Assembly (NCBI RefSeq): GCF_001650735.1
Contig: NZ_LXVY01000003.1
Location: 1 to 64,000, forward strand
DNA from: Sphingomonas sp. TDK1
GTDB taxonomy: Bacteria > Pseudomonadota > Alphaproteobacteria > Sphingomonadales > Sphingomonadaceae
Direction: 5' to 3'
DNA length: 64,000 nucleotides
The notes under the pieces are model-generated. The model did not search any database. It was not told the DNA's origin and worked only from the letters and a program-made list of their open reading frames with translations. Positions within the stretch are counted from its first letter, which is position 1, and each line of letters opens with the position of its first letter. Of the stretch, positions 42,045 to 49,922 are shown piece after piece. The position numbers were made by a program, and so were the translations under genes.

Positions 42045-44801
42045 CTAAGGCCGTGAGGGCAACAAGCGCACCGTTAGCGGGCTGGCAGCGAGCGATAGGG
42101 TCGCGCCGCCGCGTTCGGGCGTGCCGTCCTCGACCTGATAGCTCCGCCCGGGGGTGGTTTTCTCCAGCCGGATCAGCGCGCGCGGGGTCATGGCGGTGCG
42201 CGGATCCAGCGTGAGCGTCACCACGCCGGTCGCCGGGGCATAGCGTGCGGCGGCGATCTTGCCCGCTTCCAGCGTAATCCATAGCCCCGCCGGTGCAACG
42301 AACAGCCGGCTGCGCGCACCGTCCTTAGGCGAGATCGTCACGGCATCGGCGGCCATCCGCACATTGCCGCCATAGCCGAGCCAGCCGAACACCGGGTCCT
42401 TCACCAGATAGGTGGCGGCGCCATAGGCATGGGCGAAATAGCCGGAGCCATAGTCGCCGCTATACGGATCCCATTCCATCCGGTCCGGCCAGCTGTGGAA
42501 CGCCGCCGATCCGAACCCGTCGCGATCGATATTGGTGATGCCGCCCATCAGCCCGCCATAGGCGACGCGCAACAGATGCAGGTCGGTGGGGTTCGCGCGG
42601 AACGCCTCGAACAGCGGCAGCGCATTGTTGGTCGAGCCGTAATGGTGGATCTGGCGCTCGATGCGCGGATATTTGCCGCCATAGAGGAAGTCCCAATAGC
42701 GCCGGGCATTGCCGTTATAGCCCCAGTGCGGGATCAACGGATCATAGCCGAGGATCACTTCCACCGTCTCCGCCGCCTGTTTCGGATGGTCGAAATAGCG
42801 CATCCAGGCATAGACTTCGGGCTGACCGGTCGAATCCCACGCCATCTCGCTGCCGAACGGATAGGCGAGCCCCGCCCAGTGATCCGCCCGCGACTTCATC
42901 AGCGCCTCGATTTGCGCCGCGCCGTCGGCGATCCCCTCGCGCTTCAGATCGTCGAGAATATCGACGAAGACTTCGCCCTCCATTTGCCCGAACTGGGTGT
43001 AATAGGGTGCATCGCGCATCATCGCGACGATCGTCATCCGGGCATGGTCGAGATACCAGCGCCAGTCGTGATGGGTGACGAGCCCGGGGTGGTTGCGCGC
43101 CAGCCGGTACAGCGTCCAATAGCCGAGCGCGACATGCGGGTAGTTGAACGAACGGCCGAGATCGCCCGCATCCTTCTTCGACCAGCTTGTCCAGGTCTTC
43201 CAGTTCGCCGCCGGGTCGTAATAGCTCGGGAAGGCGGCGGGATCGTAGTAGAACAGGCTCTTCTTCACGGCGCCGATATGCTCGCCGCCGGCCTCCTGGA
43301 GCTTGCCGAAGATCGTCTTGTCGACCAGCGTCTCGAGTCGATCGATCTCGGCCGGATCGGGATTGTCGAGCTGCTTCATGATCGCCGCGATCCAGCCGCC
43401 GGCGCCGCCCTCGTCGCTCATCCCTGCGATCCACACGCGCGGTTCCTGGGTGAGGATCTTGTCCGCTTCACGATCATAGCTGAGAATCGCGGGCGAACGA
43501 CCGAACGGGTCCTTGGGATCGTCGAACCATTGCTTCGTCGTGGTGAAGCGGCCGAGATCGGCCATGGTCTTTTCGAGCGGCTTGGTGACGAAATAGCTGA
43601 CCGTCTGCGCGGTCCCGTCCGCATAGGTGATGGTGACGCGGGCTCGGCCCCAGCCAAGGCCCCGCACCGTGTAGCGCCGCCAGCCATTCACCGTCCCGGC
43701 CGCCGTCAGGGTCATCGCCCCGGCGGGGGAGACGTCCACCTTCGCGACGGGCTTCGTATAGTGGAGGAAGAGCGACGCTTCGAGATCGTTCGGCACGACA
43801 TAGCCGGGCACGCCGAGCGCGACCGGCCGCCCTTGCGCGATCAGCGTTGCTTGAATGCCGCGGATCGACGGTGCCTGCACCAGCCGCACGCCGATCTCGC
43901 GTGCCTCGCCCGGCGCGAGGGTGAAGCTGCTGGCGGGGTTCCATTGCTCGCCGGCCTTGCGCCATTCCTGGTCGACAAATCCCCTGGAGGCGACCGTCCA
44001 GTCGTAAAAGCCTTCCGAGACTTGGCTGCGCTCGCTCTTGTCGGTGAAGATCGCGCCGGGCTCGCGCGGGTTCTTGAGCGGGGCGTAGTTCTCCAATGGC
44101 GTCTTGCCGTCGGGCAGCACCAGCAGCGCCGGGCCCTTGCCGCTCAGCCGCGTGACCTGGAGATAGCCGGCATCGCGGCCGATATAGGGATCGACGAAGC
44201 TCGCTTGGGCGTGGGCGGTTTCCAATGTGCGGTCGCGGATGATGTTGTCGAACACCATCGGCAGGCCCAGCCCGCCGATCTCCACCGGGGTGTGGGAGGT
44301 GTTGACCAGCCGGAAGCGCAGCACCGGCACGCCGGCCGCGGCGATCCAGCGCCGCTCGACGCGCAGCGGCATGCCTTCGCCCATGCTGGCGCTAATGTCG
44401 GCCGCCGCCAGCACGCCGGGGGCGGCGGGCAAGGAGCGGATCGGCCTTCGCGCGCGGGCCGAGGCAAAGTCGCGCCAATCACCGCCGGCAGTCCGCAGGC
44501 GAAGGTTGATATCGCCGATATGATTATAGCCGTCGCCCTGCCGTTCCGCTTCACGGGCCCCCGGAACGAAGTCGAACGCTGGCTCGGCGGCGGGCGACAG
44601 GCGGGCGAGCGTTCCGGTGTCGCTGCGCAGCTCGAGCAGGAAGCCGCCGACGCGCAGCGCTGTCGTGCGGATCGGGGGATAGACCGGTTTCGGCGCTTGC
44701 TGTTCCTGTGCGGACAACGGGGCGGAGAACGGCAGGCTGCTGACGCCCGCAAGCGCGGCGGCGGCGAGGATCAGGCGGGCGGAGCGCATCGGGGACCTCA
44801 T
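42045..44801 (-). CDS. Large secreted DUF5695 protein
   Basis: A 918-aa exported protein (signal peptide to about residue 31, SAPLSAQ). It matches the DUF5695 family in length and layout: an N-terminal beta-rich half (about 40-400) and a helical half (about 430-780) full of aromatic motifs such as SLFYYDPAAFPSYYDPAANW, HHDWRWYLDHARMT, WGYNGNARRYWDFLYGGKYP and QIHHYGSTNNALPLFEAF, followed by a beta-sandwich end. The helical part looks like an alpha/alpha barrel of the kind used by glycosidases and lyases, but no catalytic assignment is known to me. Its ATG overlaps the S9 peptidase stop by 4 bases, so the two are co-translated. Likely acts on a glycan in the periplasm. Confidence 0.82.
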   Translation of the reverse strand: MRSPMRSARLILAAAALAGVSSLPFSAPLSAQEQQAPKPVYPPIRTTALRVGGFLLELRSDTGTLARLSPAAEPAFDFVPGAREAERQGDGYNHIGDINLRLRTAGGDWRDFASARARRPIRSLPAAPGVLAAADISASMGEGMPLRVERRWIAAAGVPVLRFRLVNTSHTPVEIGGLGLPMVFDNIIRDRTLETAHAQASFVDPYIGRDAGYLQVTRLSGKGPALLVLPDGKTPLENYAPLKNPREPGAIFTDKSERSQVSEGFYDWTVASRGFVDQEWRKAGEQWNPASSFTLAPGEAREIGVRLVQAPSIRGIQATLIAQGRPVALGVPGYVVPNDLEASLFLHYTKPVAKVDVSPAGAMTLTAAGTVNGWRRYTVRGLGWGRARVTITYADGTAQTVSYFVTKPLEKTMADLGRFTTTKQWFDDPKDPFGRSPAILSYDREADKILTQEPRVWIAGMSDEGGAGGWIAAIMKQLDNPDPAEIDRLETLVDKTIFGKLQEAGGEHIGAVKKSLFYYDPAAFPSYYDPAANWKTWTSWSKKDAGDLGRSFNYPHVALGYWTLYRLARNHPGLVTHHDWRWYLDHARMTIVAMMRDAPYYTQFGQMEGEVFVDILDDLKREGIADGAAQIEALMKSRADHWAGLAYPFGSEMAWDSTGQPEVYAWMRYFDHPKQAAETVEVILGYDPLIPHWGYNGNARRYWDFLYGGKYPRIERQIHHYGSTNNALPLFEAFRANPTDLHLLRVAYGGLMGGITNIDRDGFGSAAFHSWPDRMEWDPYSGDYGSGYFAHAYGAATYLVKDPVFGWLGYGGNVRMAADAVTISPKDGARSRLFVAPAGLWITLEAGKIAAARYAPATGVVTLTLDPRTAMTPRALIRLEKTTPGRSYQVEDGTPERGGATLSLAASPLTVRLLPSRP

Positions 44802-47137
44802 TGTTCAGGGCGCAGCAGCGGGCGTTGTTCGCGCCAGGCGGGCGCGTCGAAACCGATATCGGCGGGCGGCGCCTCGCCGATCAGGTTGCGGACGAAATAA
44901 TCGCGGAACTTGCGCCAGAAATAGGGCTGGTAGACCGAATGGGTGGTGTTCGGCAGCACCACCATGTCGACGTCTCGCCCCGCCCAGATCAGTGCCGTGG
45001 CGAGCTGGAAGCTCTCGGTGATCGGGACATTGTCGTCGATGTCGCCATGGATCAGCAGCAGCTTGGCGCCGAGATTGGGCGCCGCGACCATGTTCGAGTT
45101 CCGCGCCCAGTCGTTGGGGCTTGCGGCGCCCATCGTCACTTCGGGCCACCAGGCCTTGTCCAGCCGCAGGTCGTGATTGCCCGACGAGGCTATGCCGACC
45201 TTGAAGAAGCCGGGCCGCCGGATCGTGAAGCGCGCGGCATCATATCCGCCGGCGGATCCGCCGAAGACGCCGACGCGGGAAAGGTCGAGCTGCGGGTAGC
45301 GTTCGGCCATCTGGCGGATCAGCGCAATATGGTCGTCCAGCCCCACCTCGCCCAAATTCTGATAGGCGGGCATGCGAAACGCGCGACCGCGCCGCGAAGT
45401 GCCGCGGCCATCGATCATCACCACGATCGCGCCAAGCTGCGAAACGCTGGAGCCCGGCGCCCCCACCGCGGCCGTCCAGCTTACCGGCACCTGCGTGGTG
45501 GTGGGGCCGGTATAGACATTGTCGATCACCGGATAGCGGCGGTTCGCATCGAACTGCGCGGGGCGATAGATCATGCCGTAGATCGGCGTCTTGCCGTCGG
45601 CCGCTACGCCCTGGAACGGCTCCGGCATCCGATATCCGCCGGCGAGCAGCGCACTGGGGTCTGCCCGGCCCAGTTCGGCCAGGACATGGCCATCCACCGC
45701 GCTGCGCACGACCGTGCGGGTCGGCTGGGCGGGCGTCGACATTGCGTCGAGGAAGGTCTTGCCGTCCGGCGCGACGAGAACATCGTGGTTCACCGGCTCG
45801 GGCGTGAGCAGCAGCGGCTGCGCGCCGCGCGTGCTCACCCGGTAGAGCGCAGTGTAGTAGGGATTGCGATCCTGCTCCCGGCCTACGCCGCGCACCAGAA
45901 TCGCGCCCGCGGCCGCATCGACATGGTCGACGCCGATAACCTCCCATTCGCCGCGGGTCAGCGGGATGCCGCCCGCCGGTGCATCGGGACGGACGAGATA
46001 GAGCTGCGCCCAGCCGCTGCGTTCGGAGACGACGAGCTCGCCGCCCAAATCGGGTGCGGGCATCAGGAAGCTCGAGACGACCGAAACATTCGGCGCCAGC
46101 GCCTCACGCGCGACCACCGTCGCGGCGCCGGTCTCCGGATCGGCGTGATACACGACGAGTTGCGTGTAGCCGCGTTCGGTCCATTGCGCGCGAACCTTGC
46201 CGTTCACCCAATTCATGTCCGGATCGGCCGGGTAGAGCAGCGATTCGCTCGGGATGTCGAGTTTCACCAGCCGCGCCTTGCGCCGGCGCAGCGCGTCCTC
46301 GACATCGACCACGTAGCGGGTCGCCTGGGGCAGCTTCTCCGCACCGGCGAGCGGATAGATGTAGCGGAAGGTTCGCGGGTAGAGGCTGCCGGGCGGAGTC
46401 GCCTGCACGATGCCGAGCCGCACCACGTCGCGCGTATCGAGGCGCCAGGTAACGATCCGCTTGCTGTCGGGCGACCAGCGGATCGAGACCGGCATCCTGG
46501 GATCCTCGGTCCCCTGCGCCAGGATGTCGGCGAGCTCGGGAATGCCACGGCCATAGGGCTGGTCGCGCGTGCCGTCGGTGGTCAGCGCGACTTCGCGGCC
46601 GCTGGCAGTATCGACGGCATAGAGATTGTTGTCGCGCGCGACGATTCCGAAGCGCCCGTCCGGTGACCGCGATTCCTGGGGGTCCGCGCCGGGGGTCAGT
46701 GTTCCGTCGGCGCGCCACACCCAGTCGCGATGTCCGGCGCTGAACCGCAGCGTACCGGTCGCGCGATCGAACGCGGCATCGTCGATCTGGAGCGCATCGG
46801 GCTTGAGCGGCTGACCGGTCGCCCTGGCGATCGCGGCGGCGATCGCTGCTTCGCTACCGATGGGGCGCGTGCTCGCAGTGGCGATATCGAAATAGGCGAT
46901 CGTCCGCGCACCCGAAGGGCCATGCCGATAGACGATGCCGGCGCTGTCGGTGGTAAAGGCCGCACGCAGGCTGCGATCGACGATCAGCTTGCTCAGCCCG
47001 TCGCCAAGATAGCGGTCGGCGAGTGCATAGCGTGCTTCGATCGTCTGTGGCGCCGGCTGAGCGAGTGCCGACAGGGGGGCTGCCAACAGCAACGCCAGTC
47101 CAAGCCGCCGCCGTTGCGATCTACGCATATGCCCCAT
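44798..47137 (-). CDS. S9 family peptidase, dipeptidyl-peptidase IV type
   Basis: A 779-aa exported serine peptidase (signal MRRSQRRRLGLALLLAAPLSALA). The N-terminal part is a DPP-IV-like beta-propeller (SPDGRFGIVARDNNLYAVD, RWSPDSKRIVTWRLD). The C-terminal alpha/beta-hydrolase domain has the triad Ser at about 629 (VGVFGGSAGGYDAARF), Asp at about 699 (LLIHGDIDDNVP) and His at about 731 (NTTHSVY). DPP-IV enzymes remove X-Pro or X-Ala dipeptides. ATG 47137 is chosen; a TATAAT box (47203-47198, minus) lies about 60 bases upstream. It is translationally coupled to the DUF5695 gene, an unusual peptidase-glycan enzyme pairing. Confidence 0.9.
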   Translation of the reverse strand: MGHMRRSQRRRLGLALLLAAPLSALAQPAPQTIEARYALADRYLGDGLSKLIVDRSLRAAFTTDSAGIVYRHGPSGARTIAYFDIATASTRPIGSEAAIAAAIARATGQPLKPDALQIDDAAFDRATGTLRFSAGHRDWVWRADGTLTPGADPQESRSPDGRFGIVARDNNLYAVDTASGREVALTTDGTRDQPYGRGIPELADILAQGTEDPRMPVSIRWSPDSKRIVTWRLDTRDVVRLGIVQATPPGSLYPRTFRYIYPLAGAEKLPQATRYVVDVEDALRRRKARLVKLDIPSESLLYPADPDMNWVNGKVRAQWTERGYTQLVVYHADPETGAATVVAREALAPNVSVVSSFLMPAPDLGGELVVSERSGWAQLYLVRPDAPAGGIPLTRGEWEVIGVDHVDAAAGAILVRGVGREQDRNPYYTALYRVSTRGAQPLLLTPEPVNHDVLVAPDGKTFLDAMSTPAQPTRTVVRSAVDGHVLAELGRADPSALLAGGYRMPEPFQGVAADGKTPIYGMIYRPAQFDANRRYPVIDNVYTGPTTTQVPVSWTAAVGAPGSSVSQLGAIVVMIDGRGTSRRGRAFRMPAYQNLGEVGLDDHIALIRQMAERYPQLDLSRVGVFGGSAGGYDAARFTIRRPGFFKVGIASSGNHDLRLDKAWWPEVTMGAASPNDWARNSNMVAAPNLGAKLLLIHGDIDDNVPITESFQLATALIWAGRDVDMVVLPNTTHSVYQPYFWRKFRDYFVRNLIGEAPPADIGFDAPAWREQRPLLRPEQ

Positions 47138-47609
47138 CCTGATAGCCCCCATCCCGGCGGTGTTTAGACCATGCTGCTTGCCCAGGGTCAATGGCATATT
47201 ATACGGTATATTATCGTTATGCAGGCTCCTCGGCGGGTTTGCCCGATGCGCCGCTCCTGCATCCTTGCGGCTTTGCGGGCGATCCACTCGGTCGCTTGGC
47301 CGTACCAAGCCGGACCGCCCCGGTCGCTGTTCGCGAGCGAGGATGATGCTCGTCGGGGACATGGGACTGACTGTCTTGCTTGGCGATCCGAGGGGTTTGC
47401 TAATGCATCTGGTGAGCGAAGGTTGACTTGCCCTTGCGGCGATTTGCCCGGGCCAGTCAGATTTAGAATGGATCATTCTTCGGGCTTCGCCTGCCAATTT
47501 CCCGCTCGTTGCGGGACGTTTCTGTGAGAGAGCGCAACGGGCTAAAAGGGCGATGCGGTCGGCAAAAATCGATGTTGATGCCGAACGTAAACTTGGCTAG
47601 CTGTATTAT
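47138..47609. promoter_or_regulatory. Divergent promoter region of S9 peptidase and beta-lactamase-like genes
   Basis: A 472-base gap. On the minus strand CGTATAATAT (47205-47196) repeats the 10-mer found before the TonB receptor gene and contains a TATAAT -10. It is part of an imperfect AT-rich palindrome at about 47196-47214. No gene is seen. Confidence 0.5.
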
Positions 47610-48698
47610 ATGAGTATATCACTTGGCGCATCGCTGAAGCGAATGGTCTTCGGCGCAATGATAGTCCTTCCGGCGTTGGTTTCCATGGCAGACGCAAAAC
47701 CGCGTGCGGTACTTCCGGACATGACCGCGACGCTGCGTGATCACCATGTGAAGAGTATGTCGGTCGCCCTGATCCGCAACGGGCGGATCGTCGCGACGGG
47801 CGCTTGGGGCATGGCAGGACCGCGCAGGGCGGCGACGGTCGACACACCCTATAATCTGGCTTCGCTGACGAAGCCGCTGACGGCGGAAATTGTCCTGCGA
47901 CTGGTGTCGGCAGGCAAATTGTCGCTCGATGAACCGATGGATCGCTATTGGAGCGACCCTGATCTGACGAACGATCCTCGGCGGATGAAGCTGACGGTCC
48001 GCATGGCGCTCAGTCACCGTACCGGTCTGCCGAACTGGCGCGACAAGACTGGCCTGGCTTTCGATCATGACCCTGGCACCACCACAGGCTATTCCGGGGA
48101 AGGCTATCAATATGCCGCGCGGTATGCCGAGCATCGCACCGGGCAGTCGTTTGAAGCGCTTGCCGCGCGCTGGCTTTTCGCTCCGTCGAACATGCGCGCA
48201 TCGGGCTATGTGTCAGCGCAAGGCGCCACGATCCCCGTCGCCTTGCCCTATGATGCCGCCGGGAAGCCGCTGCCCGCCGAGCCGGTGATGCACTACAATG
48301 CCGCGGACCTGGCCCATGCGACGGCTCGAGATTACGCCAAATTCCTCATCGAGGTCCAAGCGGACAAGGGCTTGGCGTCTTCGATCGCGGCAGAGCGCAG
48401 CCGGCTGCAGGCGGATCTAACGCCCGATACATGCGCTGGCCCGAAAGGAAGCACGTGCCCTGCCTGGACTGGCTTTGGGCTGGGCTGGCAGCTGCTGGGC
48501 TTTCCCGGCGGGACAACGATGCTCCACACCGGCAAGGATGCCGGTTCCTTCACATTCGCCGCCATCGATCGCACAACCGGAGACGGGATCGTCATCCTGA
48601 CCAACAGCGACAACGGATGGCGGATTATCCTACCGATCCTCGAGCGCACTGGCAGCGATTCCAAGCTGATAGCCTTCCTCCGAGGCCAGATGAACTGA
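47610..48698 (+). CDS. Serine beta-lactamase-fold hydrolase
   Basis: A 362-aa exported protein of the class C beta-lactamase/penicillin-binding/esterase family. Signal peptide to about residue 29 (SMADA). The active-site SxxK is S85-LT-K88; the second motif is a variant Y-S-G (TTGYSGEGYQYA) rather than Y-A-N, and the third is HTG (TMLHTGKDAG) in place of KTG. These changes are usual in esterase or peptidase members such as EstB-like and D-aminopeptidase-like enzymes, so drug resistance should not be assumed. No ribosome site precedes ATG 47610; an internal ATG at 47643 would still leave a signal peptide. It diverges from the S9 peptidase. Confidence 0.85.
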   Translation: MSISLGASLKRMVFGAMIVLPALVSMADAKPRAVLPDMTATLRDHHVKSMSVALIRNGRIVATGAWGMAGPRRAATVDTPYNLASLTKPLTAEIVLRLVSAGKLSLDEPMDRYWSDPDLTNDPRRMKLTVRMALSHRTGLPNWRDKTGLAFDHDPGTTTGYSGEGYQYAARYAEHRTGQSFEALAARWLFAPSNMRASGYVSAQGATIPVALPYDAAGKPLPAEPVMHYNAADLAHATARDYAKFLIEVQADKGLASSIAAERSRLQADLTPDTCAGPKGSTCPAWTGFGLGWQLLGFPGGTTMLHTGKDAGSFTFAAIDRTTGDGIVILTNSDNGWRIILPILERTGSDSKLIAFLRGQMN

Positions 48699-48711
48699 CA
48701 GGCTGGTGAAC

Positions 48712-48958
48712 ATGATGACCTCGTGCTTTCTTGCCGTAGCGCTGATCGCGACCCGCTCCGCCTGTCGATCCGCTGACGACGAAGATCGGTGTGCTCGATG
48801 CCACGGTGTCCGAGGCGTATAATCGCTGTGATCTAGAGACTTGCTCCGGCTCCTTCGATCCTAGGGTCACCTATTCGCGTGCGGGCCGGTGGCCTTCGAA
48901 CTCCCCGGCCCGCGCGCTGGATCAGGCAGCCTTGGTCGCCTGATCCATGAGCTTCTTC
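48712..48958 (+). pseudogene. Possible frameshifted small secreted protein gene
   Basis: ATG 48712 opens a signal-peptide-like start, MMTSCFLAVALIAT, which then runs into a stop. One frame over, from about 48746, the reading PAPPVDPLTTKIGVLDATV then SEAYNRCDLETCSGSFDPR looks protein-like and runs to 48958. A one-base shift near 48745-48752 would join them into about 80 aa. It overlaps the 3' end of the convergent DUF6607 gene. No family recognised. Confidence 0.28.
48881..48913. terminator. Hairpin downstream of the DUF6607 gene
   Basis: Arms GCGGGCCGG (48881-48889) and CCGGCCCGC (48905-48913) form a perfect 9-bp stem with a 15-base loop just past the DUF6607 stop. No T-run, so intrinsic termination is uncertain. 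Confidence 0.4.
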
Positions 48959-49905
48959 GCCAGCGCGATCGCGTCGGCTTCCTCGGTCTTCCCGGTCCGT
49001 AGGTCGTCGGCAATTTCCAGCAGTCGGCTCGCGATCACGGTGCCCGCCTGCGCCGCCTCGGTGATGCGGATACCGTTCTTTGCGTTGGCGATGCGATTCC
49101 ATTCCGCACGGATCGCCGCCCAATACCCCTTGGTCGCCGTCCAATAGGCGTCCGCCGCCGCTACGTCGTAGCCGTCGAATCGGGTGTAGCTATTCAGCAC
49201 ATATTCCTGGACGACCGGAGCGAGCTTGCCGTCGATCACGCCCATTTTGGTGTTGTCCTGCCAATGGATCCAGCCGGTCGGCGTCGGCTGGTGGCGGTTG
49301 ATGCCAAGATAGCGGTCATAGATGGGGCCGCGCACCGCGTCGCGCCGGGCGAGCGGACGCCAGGTCCAGCCGGAACGCCATCGCCGTACGCCGCCTTCGG
49401 TTGTCCACTGGCCCCAGCTGCCATAGCGCGGGCTGTCGTCGACCTGGTACACGGTCTGCGACCAGCGGCCGCGGCGCATCGCCTCGGGCACCGCTTCCCA
49501 TGTCCACGTGTTCGGGCCGGCATAGACGAGTATACGCGCGGGCTCATAGTCCCAGTCTTGGCGCCAGTGCTTGATCACTATGGGCTTGCCCCCCTGTTCC
49601 GCCACCAGCAGGTGCTGGAGGACGACATGGCGGCCGGTGTCCTCGATCACCCGCACCACCTCGTTGCCGCCGGAGATCGAGCGGTCGATTGGGGTGTAGT
49701 CGGCGCGCCACGATGTCGATTCCTGCATGTCGAAGCGGACCTTGAAGGTGCCCGCCATGGCGAGGATGTCGCGCCGATCGGCCTCGAACGACGCCTGCTC
49801 CTCGGCGGCGCTGCGTGGGCGGACCGGGCCGTCGGCCGCCGCGGGCCGTGCCGGCAGCAGCGTGGCGAGGACGAGGGCCAGCAGGCCGATGTGTCGAAAC
49901 TTCAT
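48922..49905 (-). CDS. DUF6607 family secreted protein
   Basis: A 327-aa exported protein (signal to about residue 24, PARPAAA) of the DUF6607 family. It begins its mature part with EADRRDILAMAGTFKVRFDMQES and has aromatic-rich blocks such as KHWRQDWDYEPARILVYAG, TWTWEAVP, RGRWSQTVYQVDDSPRYG and GWIHWQDNTKMG. The many Trp/Tyr/His residues could suit ligand binding. ATG 49905 has GGAGGGC 7 bases upstream. It follows the heme-type TonB receptor by 17 bases, an association seen elsewhere, so a periplasmic or outer-membrane role in heme or iron use is inferred; no activity is known to me. Confidence 0.82.
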   Translation of the reverse strand: MKFRHIGLLALVLATLLPARPAAADGPVRPRSAAEEQASFEADRRDILAMAGTFKVRFDMQESTSWRADYTPIDRSISGGNEVVRVIEDTGRHVVLQHLLVAEQGGKPIVIKHWRQDWDYEPARILVYAGPNTWTWEAVPEAMRRGRWSQTVYQVDDSPRYGSWGQWTTEGGVRRWRSGWTWRPLARRDAVRGPIYDRYLGINRHQPTPTGWIHWQDNTKMGVIDGKLAPVVQEYVLNSYTRFDGYDVAAADAYWTATKGYWAAIRAEWNRIANAKNGIRITEAAQAGTVIASRLLEIADDLRTGKTEEADAIALAKKLMDQATKAA

Positions 49906-49922
49906 GATGTGCCCTCCGATGG

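Noticed and set aside
42429..44900. 823-codon plus-strand open frame antisense to DUF5695
   Set aside because: Follows the codon pattern of the real gene on the other strand; no signal, domain or ribosome site.
47610..48698. Antibiotic-resistance beta-lactamase
   Set aside because: The second and third motifs (YSG, HTG) and the glycan-locus context fit esterase or peptidase relatives better; resistance cannot be claimed from sequence.
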